Source: Lycium barbarum (taxonomy: Eukaryota > Streptophyta > Magnoliopsida > Solanales > Solanaceae). Taken from it: a DNA stretch of 64,000 bases. The notes under the pieces are model-generated. The model saw nothing but the letters and a program-made list of their open reading frames with translations. It was not told where the DNA came from and searched no databases. Made by a program: the position numbers and the translations under genes. Shown here piece after piece: positions 11,113 to 23,377 of the stretch (positions are counted from its first letter, which is position 1; each line of letters starts with the position of its first letter). The DNA lies in contig NC_083343.1 of assembly GCF_019175385.1 (NCBI RefSeq), positions 53,342,457-53,406,456 of the forward strand, written 5' to 3'.

Positions 11113-13645
11113 TGTTACACCCTAGAAAATTTCGCGTTGCTAAGGCTGCAGACGGCTTAATGTGAGCTCAAGGAGGAGCAAATATTGCAAGTATAAAGGA
11201 TCAAATTCTACTATATTAGCACGAGGATATCATGTGTATGATATTTAGAATTTGTACAATATGATTGGAATGATACGTTAAAAGATATATAGCCCTCGTA
11301 ACCGTAACCTGAAGTGGGGCCCACATGAAGGGGTTTTTATAAAAGACATACTACAAGTTATATGGACGGTTTATGTGATGTTAAACACAACTCAAGAAGG
11401 ACCCTTGAGCCAAATCCAAGTGTAAGCCCTCCAAAAAAGATGTTCTAAGTTACGTTTTCGGGGGATCTGACTTTGGGAGGCCATAACCCCATCCTTATTT
11501 GGGCATTTGGGAAAACTCCAAATATGAAAGTTGTAGATAATTGAATTATCTTTCCAACCATAGTTTGTGTGCCTTAATACGACATAGGGATAAAAATTTA
11601 CGAATGTTTTAAGGCGGAAAGGTAAAACTGGGCAGTGGGCTCGGCCCAACCCGACTCAAAGTCCGGTCAGGCCCACTTCCCTTCCTATTTAAGGAGAGTT
11701 TTCACCCTTATCTTCCTCATTTTCATACCAACAAAACCAAAACATTTTAGAGAGAGAGTGAGGAGAGTTAGAGAGATAAAGCACGGGTTCGATCAAGTTC
11801 GAAGCCCCGAATCTCGAGGCTCGTGAAGGATAAAGTGTAGTACGAGTTGTCGTCGTTGTTTTAAGCTAAATATTGAGCTTTGCGGATGATATTTTCGTGG
11901 TTGATCTTCTGCTAAGGTATGTATTATCTTCTCATCATTGTTATTGAGATGATTACGTAGAGATTTAACAGATTAAAGTGTTAGAAATATAGTTATAATT
12001 ATCGTATACCAAATATTAAGGCGTTGTGGTTTAGGGGCTCTTTTGGATGGAATTGTTAGATGAGTTTAGTTAAATTATTGTTGTATATTGTAAGATTTAT
12101 CATTGTTGTTTGTTATTAGCTGAATTTGGAATTGTTGGGTTGGTAGGGCTATAGAGGAGATGTTTTCGAAATCCCGTTAGGCGAAAGAATAAATCATTGG
12201 TTAGAGTAATCTTGTTGGCCTAGTCTTAATCTTGATATTGTTGATTATATTCTAGTTGACTAAGCTCGAGAGGGTACTCGAGGATTAGCTTGAGGCGTAA
12301 ATAAGGTATATAAAGAAAACCTTTCTTCTTTTGGCATGATTTTTATTGTCATTCATTCTATAAGTACTCCATATGATTCCATTCTTAGACGAGTAAGGTC
12401 TAAATGTTTGTTGTGATGGCTTACTAATATTGTACTCATATTCTGTTCTAAAGGGAACACCCATAAGGTGCCAAGTTGAGTTGTGTATATGGTTTTACTA
12501 ATGATTTTGAGGAAATGAGTTTTATACTAAAGGAAACATAAAGTTTGATTTTCAAAACCACTCCGAAGGGGTTGCGAGAATTTACTACTTCATTTCATAA
12601 ACGATTTATGTTTACATTCCATAGTATCATCCCATTGTATTGATATGAACTTTTATTCTTTGGGTAGGGCAACAAGATGAAATTGAGTAAAATATAAGTA
12701 GTAAGAATTTCATAACAATTCTACCCCCAAACCTAGATGTATGTCCTCCTAAGTCTAGTGAGATATAAATTTGATAAATTCTTATGAAAGACTAAGGCTA
12801 ATAATTGGATTGTGATGAATTGTTTGGTGACGTACGATATGAATTGAAATTGATATTTGTGGATTGCGTTTGTGTTGATATGACGGTGATATTAAGCCGG
12901 AAGCGGCTGCCCGAAGGGGCCATCATTATTATACCGGAATCGGCCGTCCGAAGGGACTATTGTGATACTAGTCGGAAGCGGCTGTCCGAAGGGACCATTC
13001 TATTTACATGTCGGAAGCGGCATGTCTGTTGGATTGCATTATTTACTTAAAGATTGTTTTGAGACTTCGTATGCACATTTATGTTTCTTCCAGCGAAGGC
13101 TGCAAGTATTGAGTTAGATTGTGATTTCTTTTCTCCTAATTCAAATTATGATTATTATTTGTTACCACCTTACATACTCAGTACATTCTCCGTACTGACG
13201 TCCTTCTTCCTAGGGACACTGCATTCATGCCCGCAGCCCAGATTGTTTGGCAGGTTAAGTGGACGTCAGCAGGGATTGGCAAGTTCCACCTCATTTTTGA
13301 GCTGTGCTGAGTCATGTATAGATATGTATGAATATGGGTATGTCAGGGCCCTATCCTGACTCATAATGTTCAGCTTACTTCTTAGAGACTTCTGCAGATA
13401 GTGTCCTGTGATATATTTGTCGCGAAGTCGACAAAATGATGTCAGTTGAGTCAATTGGTTTGATGTACTTATTTGATCGAAAGTTTTCATAATCTTTATA
13501 AAGATAATAATTTATATTTGGAAAAGTTTTATGTTCTTAAAAGTTTTTGAAAGGACAAGTTTTGATAGAGCGAATGTCTGAGGGTTCGCTCGACTCTGAT
13601 GAGAGTCGGGTGCCCGTCATTCCCTACCATTGTTAGGATGTGACA
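11113..13645 (+). mobile_element. LTR-C, complete (family 1)
   Basis: About 2.53 kb, from TGTTACACCCTAG to TTAGGATGTGACA, followed by a third PBS (13649-13660). It differs from LTR-B more than LTR-A does: many scattered substitutions, and gtggggcccacatg where LTR-B has the GTACC target. It contains a TATA-like box (11685-11694), ggaagcggc repeats (12895-13022), the shared block (13175-13236) and the GTCAGG hairpin (13342-13360). Confidence 0.87.
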
Positions 13646-14752
13646 AAGTGGTATCAGAGCAGTTCGTTGTATGGTTTGTCTTCAAAGTCGTGTCGGGTAG
13701 AGTCTTGTGCATGGGTGTGTTGTCGACCATACTCATGAACAGACGGCTACAGGGCATCTAGGATGGTTTCCCTTCATTCAGATCATAGATTGTGCCATAG
13801 AGCTGTGTTATAGGCCTTGAATCCTTGCCGCTAACTTTAGGATTTGAATTTTGATTAACTGATTGTAAAGTGCAGCTATGATTGCGAAATTGGAATTGCT
13901 TGTAAGAAAGGTATGTTCTCTGATGATTAATGATTACTATTTGAGGTAAGTGCTACAGGTTAAGGATTGCAGTAAGAAAGGTATGATTCTTATCGAATTG
14001 AGAATGCCATTATGATGAGCATTTGTACAGGTAAGTATAAGGTGTTGTAATATGATTGTGGCCTTGTGAGGCATGTTGATATATTTTTATTGTTGCCCTG
14101 TGATGATTGTTGGTGAGCTGTGTACAGGTTGGCAGCACAAATTACAGAGAAGGCTCTGCAAAAATTTTGTTAAAATTGATTGTGATTAGTATATATCTGT
14201 GTCCTATGATTAGTAATATACACAAGTGTAAACTAAAGAATGAAAGGTTAATCATAGTTGTCAATCGACTGAAAGGAGGGTTATAAGATGGGTTCAGAAT
14301 GAGTTTGAGAGTTAGGTTGAAATTACTCAAGGATATAGAAGTGAGTCGAGGGTTAAGTTAAGTTCTCTCGGGGATTAGAAGTAAGGTTGATGAACTAAGA
14401 TTAATGTGATTCGAATAATGTGATAAGATTAAGAGAAGAGACCTAAGAGGGGAAGCAATGATAAGTAAGGAGTCATTCGAGAGGTGAGTTAGTATAAAAA
14501 AGAGTAAGCTTAAACGAGTAAAGAATGAAACAAGGAAGAGAAAGAAGCATGATTATATGTGTTTGTGGAAAGGGAGTAATGTGTCCCTCATAGAAATCAA
14601 TATAACTGAAAGAATCGATGAGGTTAAGGGAAGTTGAAGCTTATAGAGGAAAGATAAGTGTCGAAAAGGACCTTAGGAATTGTGAAGGGTTGAGTGATAT
14701 TAGTAAGTGTTGGAATTGGATACGAGTATTAGTCTTCATTTAACATTCGAGG
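13646..14752 (+). mobile_element. int-C: non-coding internal region, truncated at its PPT
   Basis: It begins with the PBS and follows int-B to within a few bases of the polypurine tract (acattcgagg). The sequence then changes abruptly to integrase coding sequence, so the fourth LTR expected here is missing. Over the last 640 bp only isolated differences from int-B are visible. Confidence 0.75.
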
Positions 14753-15959
14753 CATGAAAAGAGATATAGAAGAATTTGTCGCTCAATGTCCGAATTGTCA
14801 GCAAGTAAATATAGAGTACTAGAAGCCCGGAGGTTTATTGTAGGCTATGGAGATTCTGATATAGAAATGAGAGATAATTAATATGGATTTTATTACAGGG
14901 TTTCCACGTACTTTGCGAATGTATGGTTCAATATGGGTCATAGTTGATAGGCTTACAAAGTCAGCCCATTTGCTGCCTGTCAGAACTACTTATTAAGCTG
15001 AATATTATGCGAAGCTCTATCTTAAGGCGATTATACGACTTCATAGTGTTCCCACAGCTATTAATTTAGATAGAGGGGCGCAGTTCACAGCTAATTTCTG
15101 GAAGTCTTTTCATAATGGATTGGGGACTCAGGTGAGTCTTAGTACTGCATTCCATCAGCAGACAGATGGACAAGCTGAGCATACTATACATACATTTGAG
15201 GATATACTGAGGGCATGTGTACTTGGCTTTCGGGGTAGCTGGGATGGTTATTTGCCTCTTATTGAGTTTGCATGTACTAACAGTTACCATTCCAGTATTC
15301 AGATGGCTCCTTATGAGGCTTTATATGGATGGAGATGTAGGTCACGTATATGATGGTTTGATGTTGGGGAAAATCAATTAATAGGCCCAAGCATGATACA
15401 ACAAGCGGTCGACAAAGTGAAAGCGATTCAGGAAAGGTTATTAGCGGTGCAGAGTCGAAAAAAATCTTATGCAGATAACCAGCGGCGCAAGTTAGAGTTT
15501 GAAGTAGGCGATTGGGTTTTCCTAAAAGTTTCGCCTGTGAAGGGAGTTATGAGATTTCGCAAGAAGGGTAAGTTTAGCCCTCGAGATGTTGGGCCTTAAA
15601 AGATTGTTCATACAATGGGTAAGGCGGTATATGAGTTAGAGCTACCCTCTGATATAGAGTCTATGCATCCGATATTCCATGTGTCTATGCTCGATATGTG
15701 CATAGGAGATCCTTCGAGCGTTGTACCATTGGATGACATCTAGGTGACCGAGCAGTTATCATAAGAAGAGATTCCTATGGCTATATTGGATAGACAAGTT
15801 CGTTGATTGCGAACTAAGGATGTGGCATCCGTTAAAGTTCTTTGGAGACATAATAATGTTGAAGAAATTACTTGGGAAGCTGAAGAGGAAATGAAGGCTA
15901 AATACCCGTATTTGCTTCCATCATATCAGGAGGCTCAGCCTGAGGCATCATCTCCCTAG
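14753..15959 (+). pseudogene. Decayed Tekay-type integrase/chromodomain fragment
   Basis: Homologous to the gene at 2-955. It starts in the second half of the integrase zinc finger (CPNCQQ) and runs to a final TAG at 15957-15959. All three catalytic positions are recognisable: MDFITGF, then LDRGAQF, then DGQAEHT. The chromodomain tail is present (VKVLWRHNN, EEITWEAEEEM). At least seven in-frame stops interrupt it, for example after VNIEY, before WFDVGE, after SPRDVGP and before VTEQLS. Most are single-base changes; I saw no large frameshift. It cannot make a functional protein. Its reverse transcriptase and gag portions are absent because the copy is cut off at 14753. Confidence 0.88.
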
Positions 15960-16160
15960 GTATTGGTTTCATTTATACTTGTTGTGACTGGTATGTGAGG
16001 CCATGATGTTGTATATTTTAGCATGTAGCCCTGTGTGGAATTATTTTGGGTTGCTGTGTAAGGTTGGATTGGTATATTTATAGGGTAGACTCTGCCAAAA
16101 GTTTTATAGCCCATGACTTGTATGAACATTTGAGAACGAATATTTTTAAGAGGGGAGGAA
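15960..16160 (+). other. 3' untranslated region and polypurine tract before LTR-D
   Basis: Non-coding. It includes a phrase resembling the other internal regions (tagggtagactctgccaaaa) and ends in aagaggggaggaa (about 16148-16160), directly followed by TGTTACACC. Confidence 0.75.
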
Positions 16161-17245
16161 TGTTACACCTATCATTTTCATCGCGAGAAGGTCCTTAGCT
16201 TATGGGTGGTCTATACCCTTAGTATGGAGATCCGTACTCGAGTTTTTGGGAGATTAAGTGCTTTTCCTCGCGAGTGCCCAAGAATAAGTATACGTTCTTT
16301 GTAATTTGATAGGATTAGAGGCTAAACGAATCGAATCGTCGCATGTAGAGTGGACTCAGGGAACTGGCAGGGCACCAATCAGTACCCTTTGACAGACCGT
16401 CAACGTGTCGACGGTGGCGTCAACCCATTCTGTTAACACACCGCATTCTCTGATTCTCAGGTGGCTGCATTAGCGGTGCAAGTCAACGGTCGTCGACCCT
16501 CTCGTCCAACCGCACCTTTGGAAGTTTCTTGAACCATCTGTGTATGTCTATCCCAACAACTTTATTTCTTATTTTTCAGTTCCAAGCTGGAGAAAGCCCT
16601 AATGTATTTTTCTTACAACATTTTCTACCAAATTGGAGGAGTTTTACTAAGATCTGAACCCATAAAACCCAAACTAGTGAACAGGATGGTTGTTCCTAGG
16701 GTTTTGTTAATGTTGTTGAGCTTTGGAATTGCAGTTGAAGTTTGATTCTTGGAATCCTAGACCTCTCAAGGTATGTACATGGTTTTGACCTTTATGTTTG
16801 GGTTAATTACCAAGAGATTTAGTGGTTTAAGTAAAAAAAATATAGTTATGATAGTTGTAAAGTGAATAAGGGTAAAGTTGGACTTGAGGGCTATTTTGAG
16901 GGATGATTGGAAATGGAATAGGTTATATTGTGGTATGTAGGAATTGATATTGTCATGGATGGTATTATTGTTGATATTTGAGTTGAATCGGAATTTAAGG
17001 GATTATTGAGTTACGAAGGGGATGTTGCCCTAGATTTGTTAAGTTCCCTTTTAACTTAAATTGGATAGCAAGTGATGTAAATAGTCTTATTTTGGTCATG
17101 TTATCTTGATTATAGACTTATGAGTCCGAGAAGCAGAAGTTGGACAATTAGATACACTTTAAGGTATGTTAAGACTATCCTTTCTTTCATTTTGGCATGA
17201 TTTTATGATATGAGCGAACAACGCGTAAACGAACTTCCATATTAG
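16161..17245 (+). mobile_element. LTR-D, part 1 of 3
   Basis: It starts TGTTACACCTATCA after the PPT of the pseudogene element. It is interrupted at 17245, where the last five bases (ATTAG, 17241-17245) are the target duplication of a solo LTR. It contains G+C-rich stretches (cgtcaacgtgtcgacggtgg) near 16400 and no coding motif. Confidence 0.8.
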
Positions 17246-19947
17246 TGTCACACCCCGACTTTACTAGGGTGTGATGGGCACCCGACCCCATACTCGGAGC
17301 CGAGCGAACCCGCTGACTCTTATTACGTACTTAATTTCCTTAGACTCTTGCATTAATAAGGAGTGGAAAACATAGTAAAGCTTTCAAAAAAAAAAAATCA
17401 TCGTACTCAATCAATATAATCTGTGATCATATGGATTGTATAACATCACATAAAATGACACATAGGCTAGTGGAGCCATTCACAATACCGACATCCTATA
17501 CCCACGACTCTGTCTGCAAAGTCTCTAACATTTATCAGACATCGTAGCACATGTACTCTGACTCGGTAGCACTCCAGCATCAAGTGGAGCTTGCCGACTC
17601 TGCTGGAATATCTCCTATATTAGCTTCAACTCATCTGGGTGTACCTGCGCGGCATGAAACGCAGCCCCCGAAGAAAGAGGGGGTCAGTACGAGCAATGTA
17701 TTGAGTATGTAAGATATGAATAATAACTGTATGGAACATAGAACATGTCATAAGATAAAAGAGTAACCTGAAACAGCATTCTGAACCAAATTCTGTGGCC
17801 TTTACCCAAATTCTAGCATGCACAATATAAATACAGCACACACAAATTCTAGAATACACAATATAAATACAGTATCACAATAGTCCCTTCGGACGGCCGC
17901 TTCCGGCATAATAATGATGGCCCCTTCGGGCAGCCGCTTCCGGCTTAATAATAATAATGGCCCCTTCGGGCATGCCGCTTCCGGCATAATAATAATGATG
18001 GCCCCTTCGGGCATGCCGCTTCCGGCATAATAATAATGATGGCCCCTTCGGGCATGCCGCTTCCGGCATAATAATAATGATGGCCCCTTCGGGCATGCCG
18101 CTTCCGGCATAATAATAATGATGGCCCCTTCGGGCATGCCGCTTCCGGCATAATAATAATGATGGCCCCTTCGGGCATGCCGCTTCCGGCATAATAATAA
18201 TGATGGCCCCTTCGGGCATACCGCTTCCGGCATAATAATAATGATGGCCCCTTCGGGCATGCCGCTTCCGGCATAATAATAATGATGGCCCCTTCGGGCA
18301 TGCCGCTTCCGGCATAATAATAATTATGGTATAGAAAGTAAACATAAGTCGTAAATGAAATGAAGTAGTAAAACCTCGCACCCCCTTCGGAGTGGTTTTG
18401 AAAAGCTCAATAGTAAAATCTCGCACCCCCTTCGGAGTGGTTTTGAAAATCTAACTTTATGTTTCCTTTAGTATAAAACTAATTTCATCGAAATCATTAG
18501 TAAAATCTTATACACATCTCAACTGGCATCTTATGGGTGTTCCCTTCGAAACATAATAGGAGTACAATATCAATAAACCATCACAAGAAACATTTAGACC
18601 TTACTCGTCTAAGAATGGAATCATATGGAGTACTTATGGAATGAATAACAACAAGGATCATGCCAAAATGAAAGAAGGAATAGCCTTAACATACCTGTTC
18701 CACGTCCTATTAGCTACGCTTATGTGTCCGAGCTTGTAAGTCTACATTTAAGATAATTCACACTAATGTTAGCCTTTTCATCGTACACTTGTGCCATAAT
18801 TCAAATTATACTATTTTATATTCTGCCGAAAATCGGGCAGCATCTCCCCTGTTTATATGCCTAGCCCAAATTCTTAATTCAGCAACCAACAACAACAACA
18901 ACAATACCAACATCAATTATAACATTTCCATCCCCAAAATATCTCATAAAACAGACCACACGCTGTTTTTCAACTTTTATAACTAATTAACTCAGTATAT
19001 AATTATTTAATCGCGTCTCCTTCATAAATAAACTGGTATTAACACAAATAAGAAGAGATTCATACCTTTCTCCCATTAATATTGTTGTATCTTCCCTTTT
19101 TCCACTTTAGTTTTATGCCACAACGCACCACCATAAGATTCTGCAGCGAAAACTATACGCTATCCGGACTGGAATTGAGAAATTATACCTGGTTTGGGCT
19201 AAAATTTTGGGTTGGGGGGTTGGGGAGAACTCTCCAGATTTTTGGAGAGTTTTTGGAGTGTTTTTCGTGGGTTTGGATGAAAATGAGGGGGTCTCCCCCT
19301 TTTTATAGTCATTTTCGGTCCTGCTGGAACCGACTTAAAATTCCTTCTTCGCGATCGCGCTACCTGTGGGCGCGTTCGCGCAGAGTTAAATAAATTTCCT
19401 TTCCGACTGGACCTTCGTTCAGTAAAATGGTCATAACTTTTGATCCCGATATCGTGTGAGAGCCCACGACCTATGGTTGGAAAGCTAATTCAATTATCTA
19501 CAACTTTTATCTGGGAGTTCTCCCAAATTCCAAACTTATAATGCCTTTGTTGCCCTTCCAAGTCAGATCATCCGAAAACATTTCCTTAAATCATCCTTTT
19601 AGAGGGCTTATGCCCATTTTTGGCTTATGGGTCCTTCTTAGGACTTGATCAACTTTCCATATACTACTCGTATGTATATTTATTTGTCCTTTATAAAAAT
19701 CTGACGTGTGGACCCCACTTAGCTTGCAGCAACGCGAGCTTTTCGTCAAATAACATATGAACTAGTTTACACCGTATGGTCTCCAAATGTCATATATATG
19801 TTATTATTACCTCCTTATAACACAACCTTCATTCCGAACTTGATTCTCGAATTTTCGTTCAGCGCGTTCGCGCTGTATTGGCCCTTTGGCCCATACTAAG
19901 CCATCTACAGTTTTTGGTAACGCAAATTTTTTTTCCAGGGTATAACA
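17246..19947 (-). mobile_element. Solo LTR 1, minus orientation, TSD ATTAG
   Basis: On the plus strand it starts TGTCACACCCC and ends GGGTATAACA. It is flanked by identical 5-bp duplications ATTAG (17241-17245 and 19948-19952). With no internal region or second LTR, it is a solo LTR left by LTR-LTR recombination, about 2.70 kb. It contains the shared block (17644-17709), an expanded 41-bp minisatellite (17887-18326) and a minus-strand TATA box (tataaaa, 19301-19307). Its right-hand end on the plus strand corresponds to U3. Confidence 0.92.
17887..18326 (-). repeat. 41-bp minisatellite inside solo LTR 1
   Basis: About ten head-to-tail copies, period 41 bp (for example catgccgctt at 17971 and again at 18012), each holding ccgcttccggcat, a taataat run and ggccccttcgggc. 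Copies are nearly identical in the middle and diverge at both edges, as in slippage or unequal exchange. The equivalent place in LTR-A/B/C has only about four degenerate copies. Because 41 is not a multiple of three, all three minus frames stay open and give repetitive spurious ORFs. Confidence 0.93.
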
Positions 19948-20061
19948 ATTAGTCTACTCTTAGAAGCACTAGGAGTACCTCAGTCTTTGATGATCCCATG
20001 CTCCTTGTTATGATTGTTCCTTCTGTTCTTGGGTTATGAGATTCCATATATTGATGATGTT
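19948..20061 (+). mobile_element. LTR-D, part 2 of 3 (114 bp between two solo LTRs)
   Basis: Host LTR sequence bounded by the right ATTAG duplication (19948-19952) and the left ATGTT duplication (20057-20061). Removing both solo LTRs and one copy of each duplication joins it smoothly to parts 1 and 3. Confidence 0.82.
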
Positions 20062-23000
20062 TGTCACGACCCGACTAGGGGCCGTGACGAGTAACCGATA
20101 CTTGTACCGAGCACTCCCTATCTATCATATTACCTTTACCTCTTAGCAAGCCGTGTAAACAGAGCCATATTTTTTTTTGAACATTAACATTAGCAGCGTC
20201 ATTCTTAACATAGGCTAATAAACTTCGTAGCACTTTATACAGCAACATTAACATGCCAAAACACCATATATCTAACTATACTTGACCGACTGTACATATC
20301 TGCCTACGAGCCTCTAGACATAGTACACTATACATAAAAAGGGCCGAGTACTATCGTGCCCGAGATTATATATACACAAAATAGTACCACAGAAATAAGG
20401 CTCCGGAACGACTGGAGCGCTGTAGAGTACTGCTGGCAGACCTCCTAAGGATCAAGTCCACCTGTCCGCTGACCTGCGCGGCATGAAACGCAGCGTCCAC
20501 AAGAAGGGACGTCAGTACGAATAGTGTACCGAGTATGTAAGGCATAGAAAATAATACAAGCAGTACCATAGAGTACGATTAATAATATCCTGGATTCACA
20601 GGGCATATAACGAGGGGAGAAAGTAACCTGTGCATAGGAAGGCCCCTTTTCAGGCCGGCTGTCATGTAGGCTTGTCCTTTCGTCTTTGAAACGTTTCTTT
20701 TCATACGCATAGGAATTTACATTTATATATTACTTATTCTCGTGTACAGAAAACAGTACATTTCAGTAACGGTATCCTTTGCTCACATTTACAGACGCCG
20801 AATACAATCGGCTCCACCCCCCCCCCCCCCCCCCCGGTGTCCCTTATTCTCGTATACAGAAAATAGTACAATTCAGTAAACAGTATCTTTTATTCACATT
20901 TACAGACGTCGAGTACAATCGGCTCTCCCCACCCCTTTCCCCAACGGTGTCCCAGCACATTACATCATATATGTATCATACATTATATATATATACACAG
21001 TCGCCGCGTACGGCTCTCCCATATCCCGCGTCCGGGCATCCCGCGTCCAGGATGGAATCCAGCTGAATCAGGTGGTGATATAACAGTGGCCCTTCCCTTT
21101 TCCCCGTATACACATACATATACATTTCTTATATACAATTACTTTGTCTTATATATATATACATATCCATACACGTATACCCGTTTTATATATATGTGTC
21201 GTATAAGCACACAAGAGAGCCAAGGAAAATCATGTATCCATCGGAGTGACATAAGGTCGGTGATCTCCGATTACATTACGGAATGCTAGTGATAGCTTTG
21301 TCTCACCTTAAAGGAACAAGTATTTTAAGGCGAGACTATCAATGGAGAATAGTGTTACAGTAACCGTAGAATGAAATCGTGGCCATTATAGATGACAGTC
21401 CTAGGCTTTGGAGTCTTAGAAAACAAGGTTATAACTAGGAAATATAAATATGATTCAAAAATTTGCTTATCACTTTCACGTTTACATAAGATACTTAGCT
21501 TAGTCATCTTAGCATAGAGTCGTTCCGGTCGTACTTATCAAAGGTACATTCTCTTGTCTAACATTGTAATTATCATTATCCTCATAGAAACATTCTCGTT
21601 AGAGTAGTCATAGTACTTATCATTCGGTAACGAGATTGGGATCAAAAGTCCCCTTTGGATTTGCTTCAAGTAAGTCAACCACGACTATAGGAAAATTCGA
21701 GAGTAACGGGCCCACCTCGGGCCGGATGAGGTAGCGTATACGATTTACGTATGTTACGTGTCATGGCGTTACTTGTGAGGGTTCTAGGGTAATCGGGTCC
21801 CATTTATGCAAGTTCTAGGGCTTAGGAGGTCTTTCCATCACTTTGCACGCTTTCTAGTTCAATTCTATTGAACAAAAGAGGAAAACTTTAGATGCGGATC
21901 CCGGGGAACAGAGTTGTCCCCGAGGCTCGTACCGAACTTATTACAACTAAGACATGCCATAGAAAGAAGGGTGAAGCCTTACATACCTCTTTCCGCGCCT
22001 TTAGCTATTCCAAATTCACGTCACAATTTGGTCAAAATCTGCAAATTGGTCATTTTTACCCAAAACTCTCATTAGTTTACTTAGAGTTGAAATCTTAAGG
22101 TAATACTTGGCTACCGAAATTTCGGCAGCATTTCCTCTGTAAGTATACCATCCTCGACATTCAATTTAGTCAAATTCTCGTCAAACACAATCCGGGAATT
22201 CAAACCCGGCCAAATTATCAACATGAATTCAACAATCACACTAGCGATCCATACATTACTTTCTTCCACATTTATGGACTTCACTATCATTCTACACATT
22301 CACAACATCATTCATGCAAATATAAGAATTTACGCTAACGTCAAATTAACTTCTTCGACGCTTCCACAACGATTACAACTTCGTTTTCATTATGGAACGC
22401 ATAACAACAACAATCAAAACACTACATAAAATCAATCCGATTGTCCCACACAACATCACCATATTCGGCCACTATGATCAACAACACAACAACTCGAATA
22501 TTAATTACAACTTGCTCATTGTTCCTCAACAATTCAACACACAATCATGGTTACATAAGCCATGTTCACGGCCACCTATGCCATGCACACACACACGGCT
22601 AACATCAACCATGCACACCACAATCTCTCCAAATTCATTCAACTTCCATTTTCCACATATCATTCACAACAATACCAACCAAACGCTAATTAAATAATTG
22701 AAGCATGGCTCCTACACATATATATATATACACTGCCATACACTATATTTATCTCTTTCATTAATTTCATATATTTTAGTATACTACAACACATATAAAC
22801 TATGCATAACACATAAAACAAGATTGAACTTCACCTTTCTTCTTCAACTTCTCACTTGACTACAAGTTGGCAACTTGAATGATTATGAGTTGTTCTTGCT
22901 CCAACAACAACTCCACCTTGTTAAGGATCCTTAGATTGGTAGGAAATGATTTTTGGAGAATTTTTATCAAATTCCCTTGGATTTTCCACTCTTGGCCGAA

Positions 23001-23377
23001 AGGCCTCCAAGGTTTGCTCTCAAATTTCTTTTTCTTGAAGGTTCTTGAATGAGCTTAAGAGATAAGCCTCATCTCAGTATATTAGCACATGATTCTTGAC
23101 TTAATGGATTTGGGCCTCTTTAGTACTCCATGGCCGGTTGGGCCTCTCTTTTACTTAAAAAAAAATGTCAAGCCCACTTTGTACTTTTGGCTAGTTTATG
23201 TACTTTGTGAAAACAATTTTTCCAACTTCCAATTTTGCCCTTCGTCTTCCTCCGTATTTCTACTTCTAGACTTTTCATAAGCAACTCATGTACCAACCAA
23301 CCTAAAACATTGCTTTGCCCATCGTCTTCCCGCGATTATCTTGAATTATCCGATTTCACGAAACGCCGGATATAACA
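20062..23377 (-). mobile_element. Solo LTR 2, minus orientation, TSD ATGTT
   Basis: It starts TGTCACGACCCGAC and ends CCGGATATAACA on the plus strand, about 3.32 kb, flanked by ATGTT at 20057-20061 and 23378-23382. No internal region, hence a solo LTR. It contains the shared block (20473-20537), a tandem duplication of about 100 bp (20735-20818 and 20841-20930) with a poly-C run (20817-20835), and two inverted-repeat motifs it shares with the LTR at 49155-51761 (21241-21270, 21300-21336). Confidence 0.92.

Noticed and set aside
10495..14330. Identical 62-codon minus-strand ORFs at 10495-10683 and 14142-14330
   Set aside because: They are identical because int-B and int-C are near-identical DNA. 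No domain, antisense to the element, and not kept open in int-A.
17887..18326. CRISPR-like array
   Set aside because: The 41-bp units are contiguous with no unique spacers, and the setting is a plant LTR. The same holds for the 33-bp array at 27185-27382.
17802..18426. Three overlapping minus-strand ORFs of 118-183 codons
   Set aside because: They are translations of the 41-bp minisatellite in three frames; the period is not a multiple of three, so every frame shows the same repetitive peptide.
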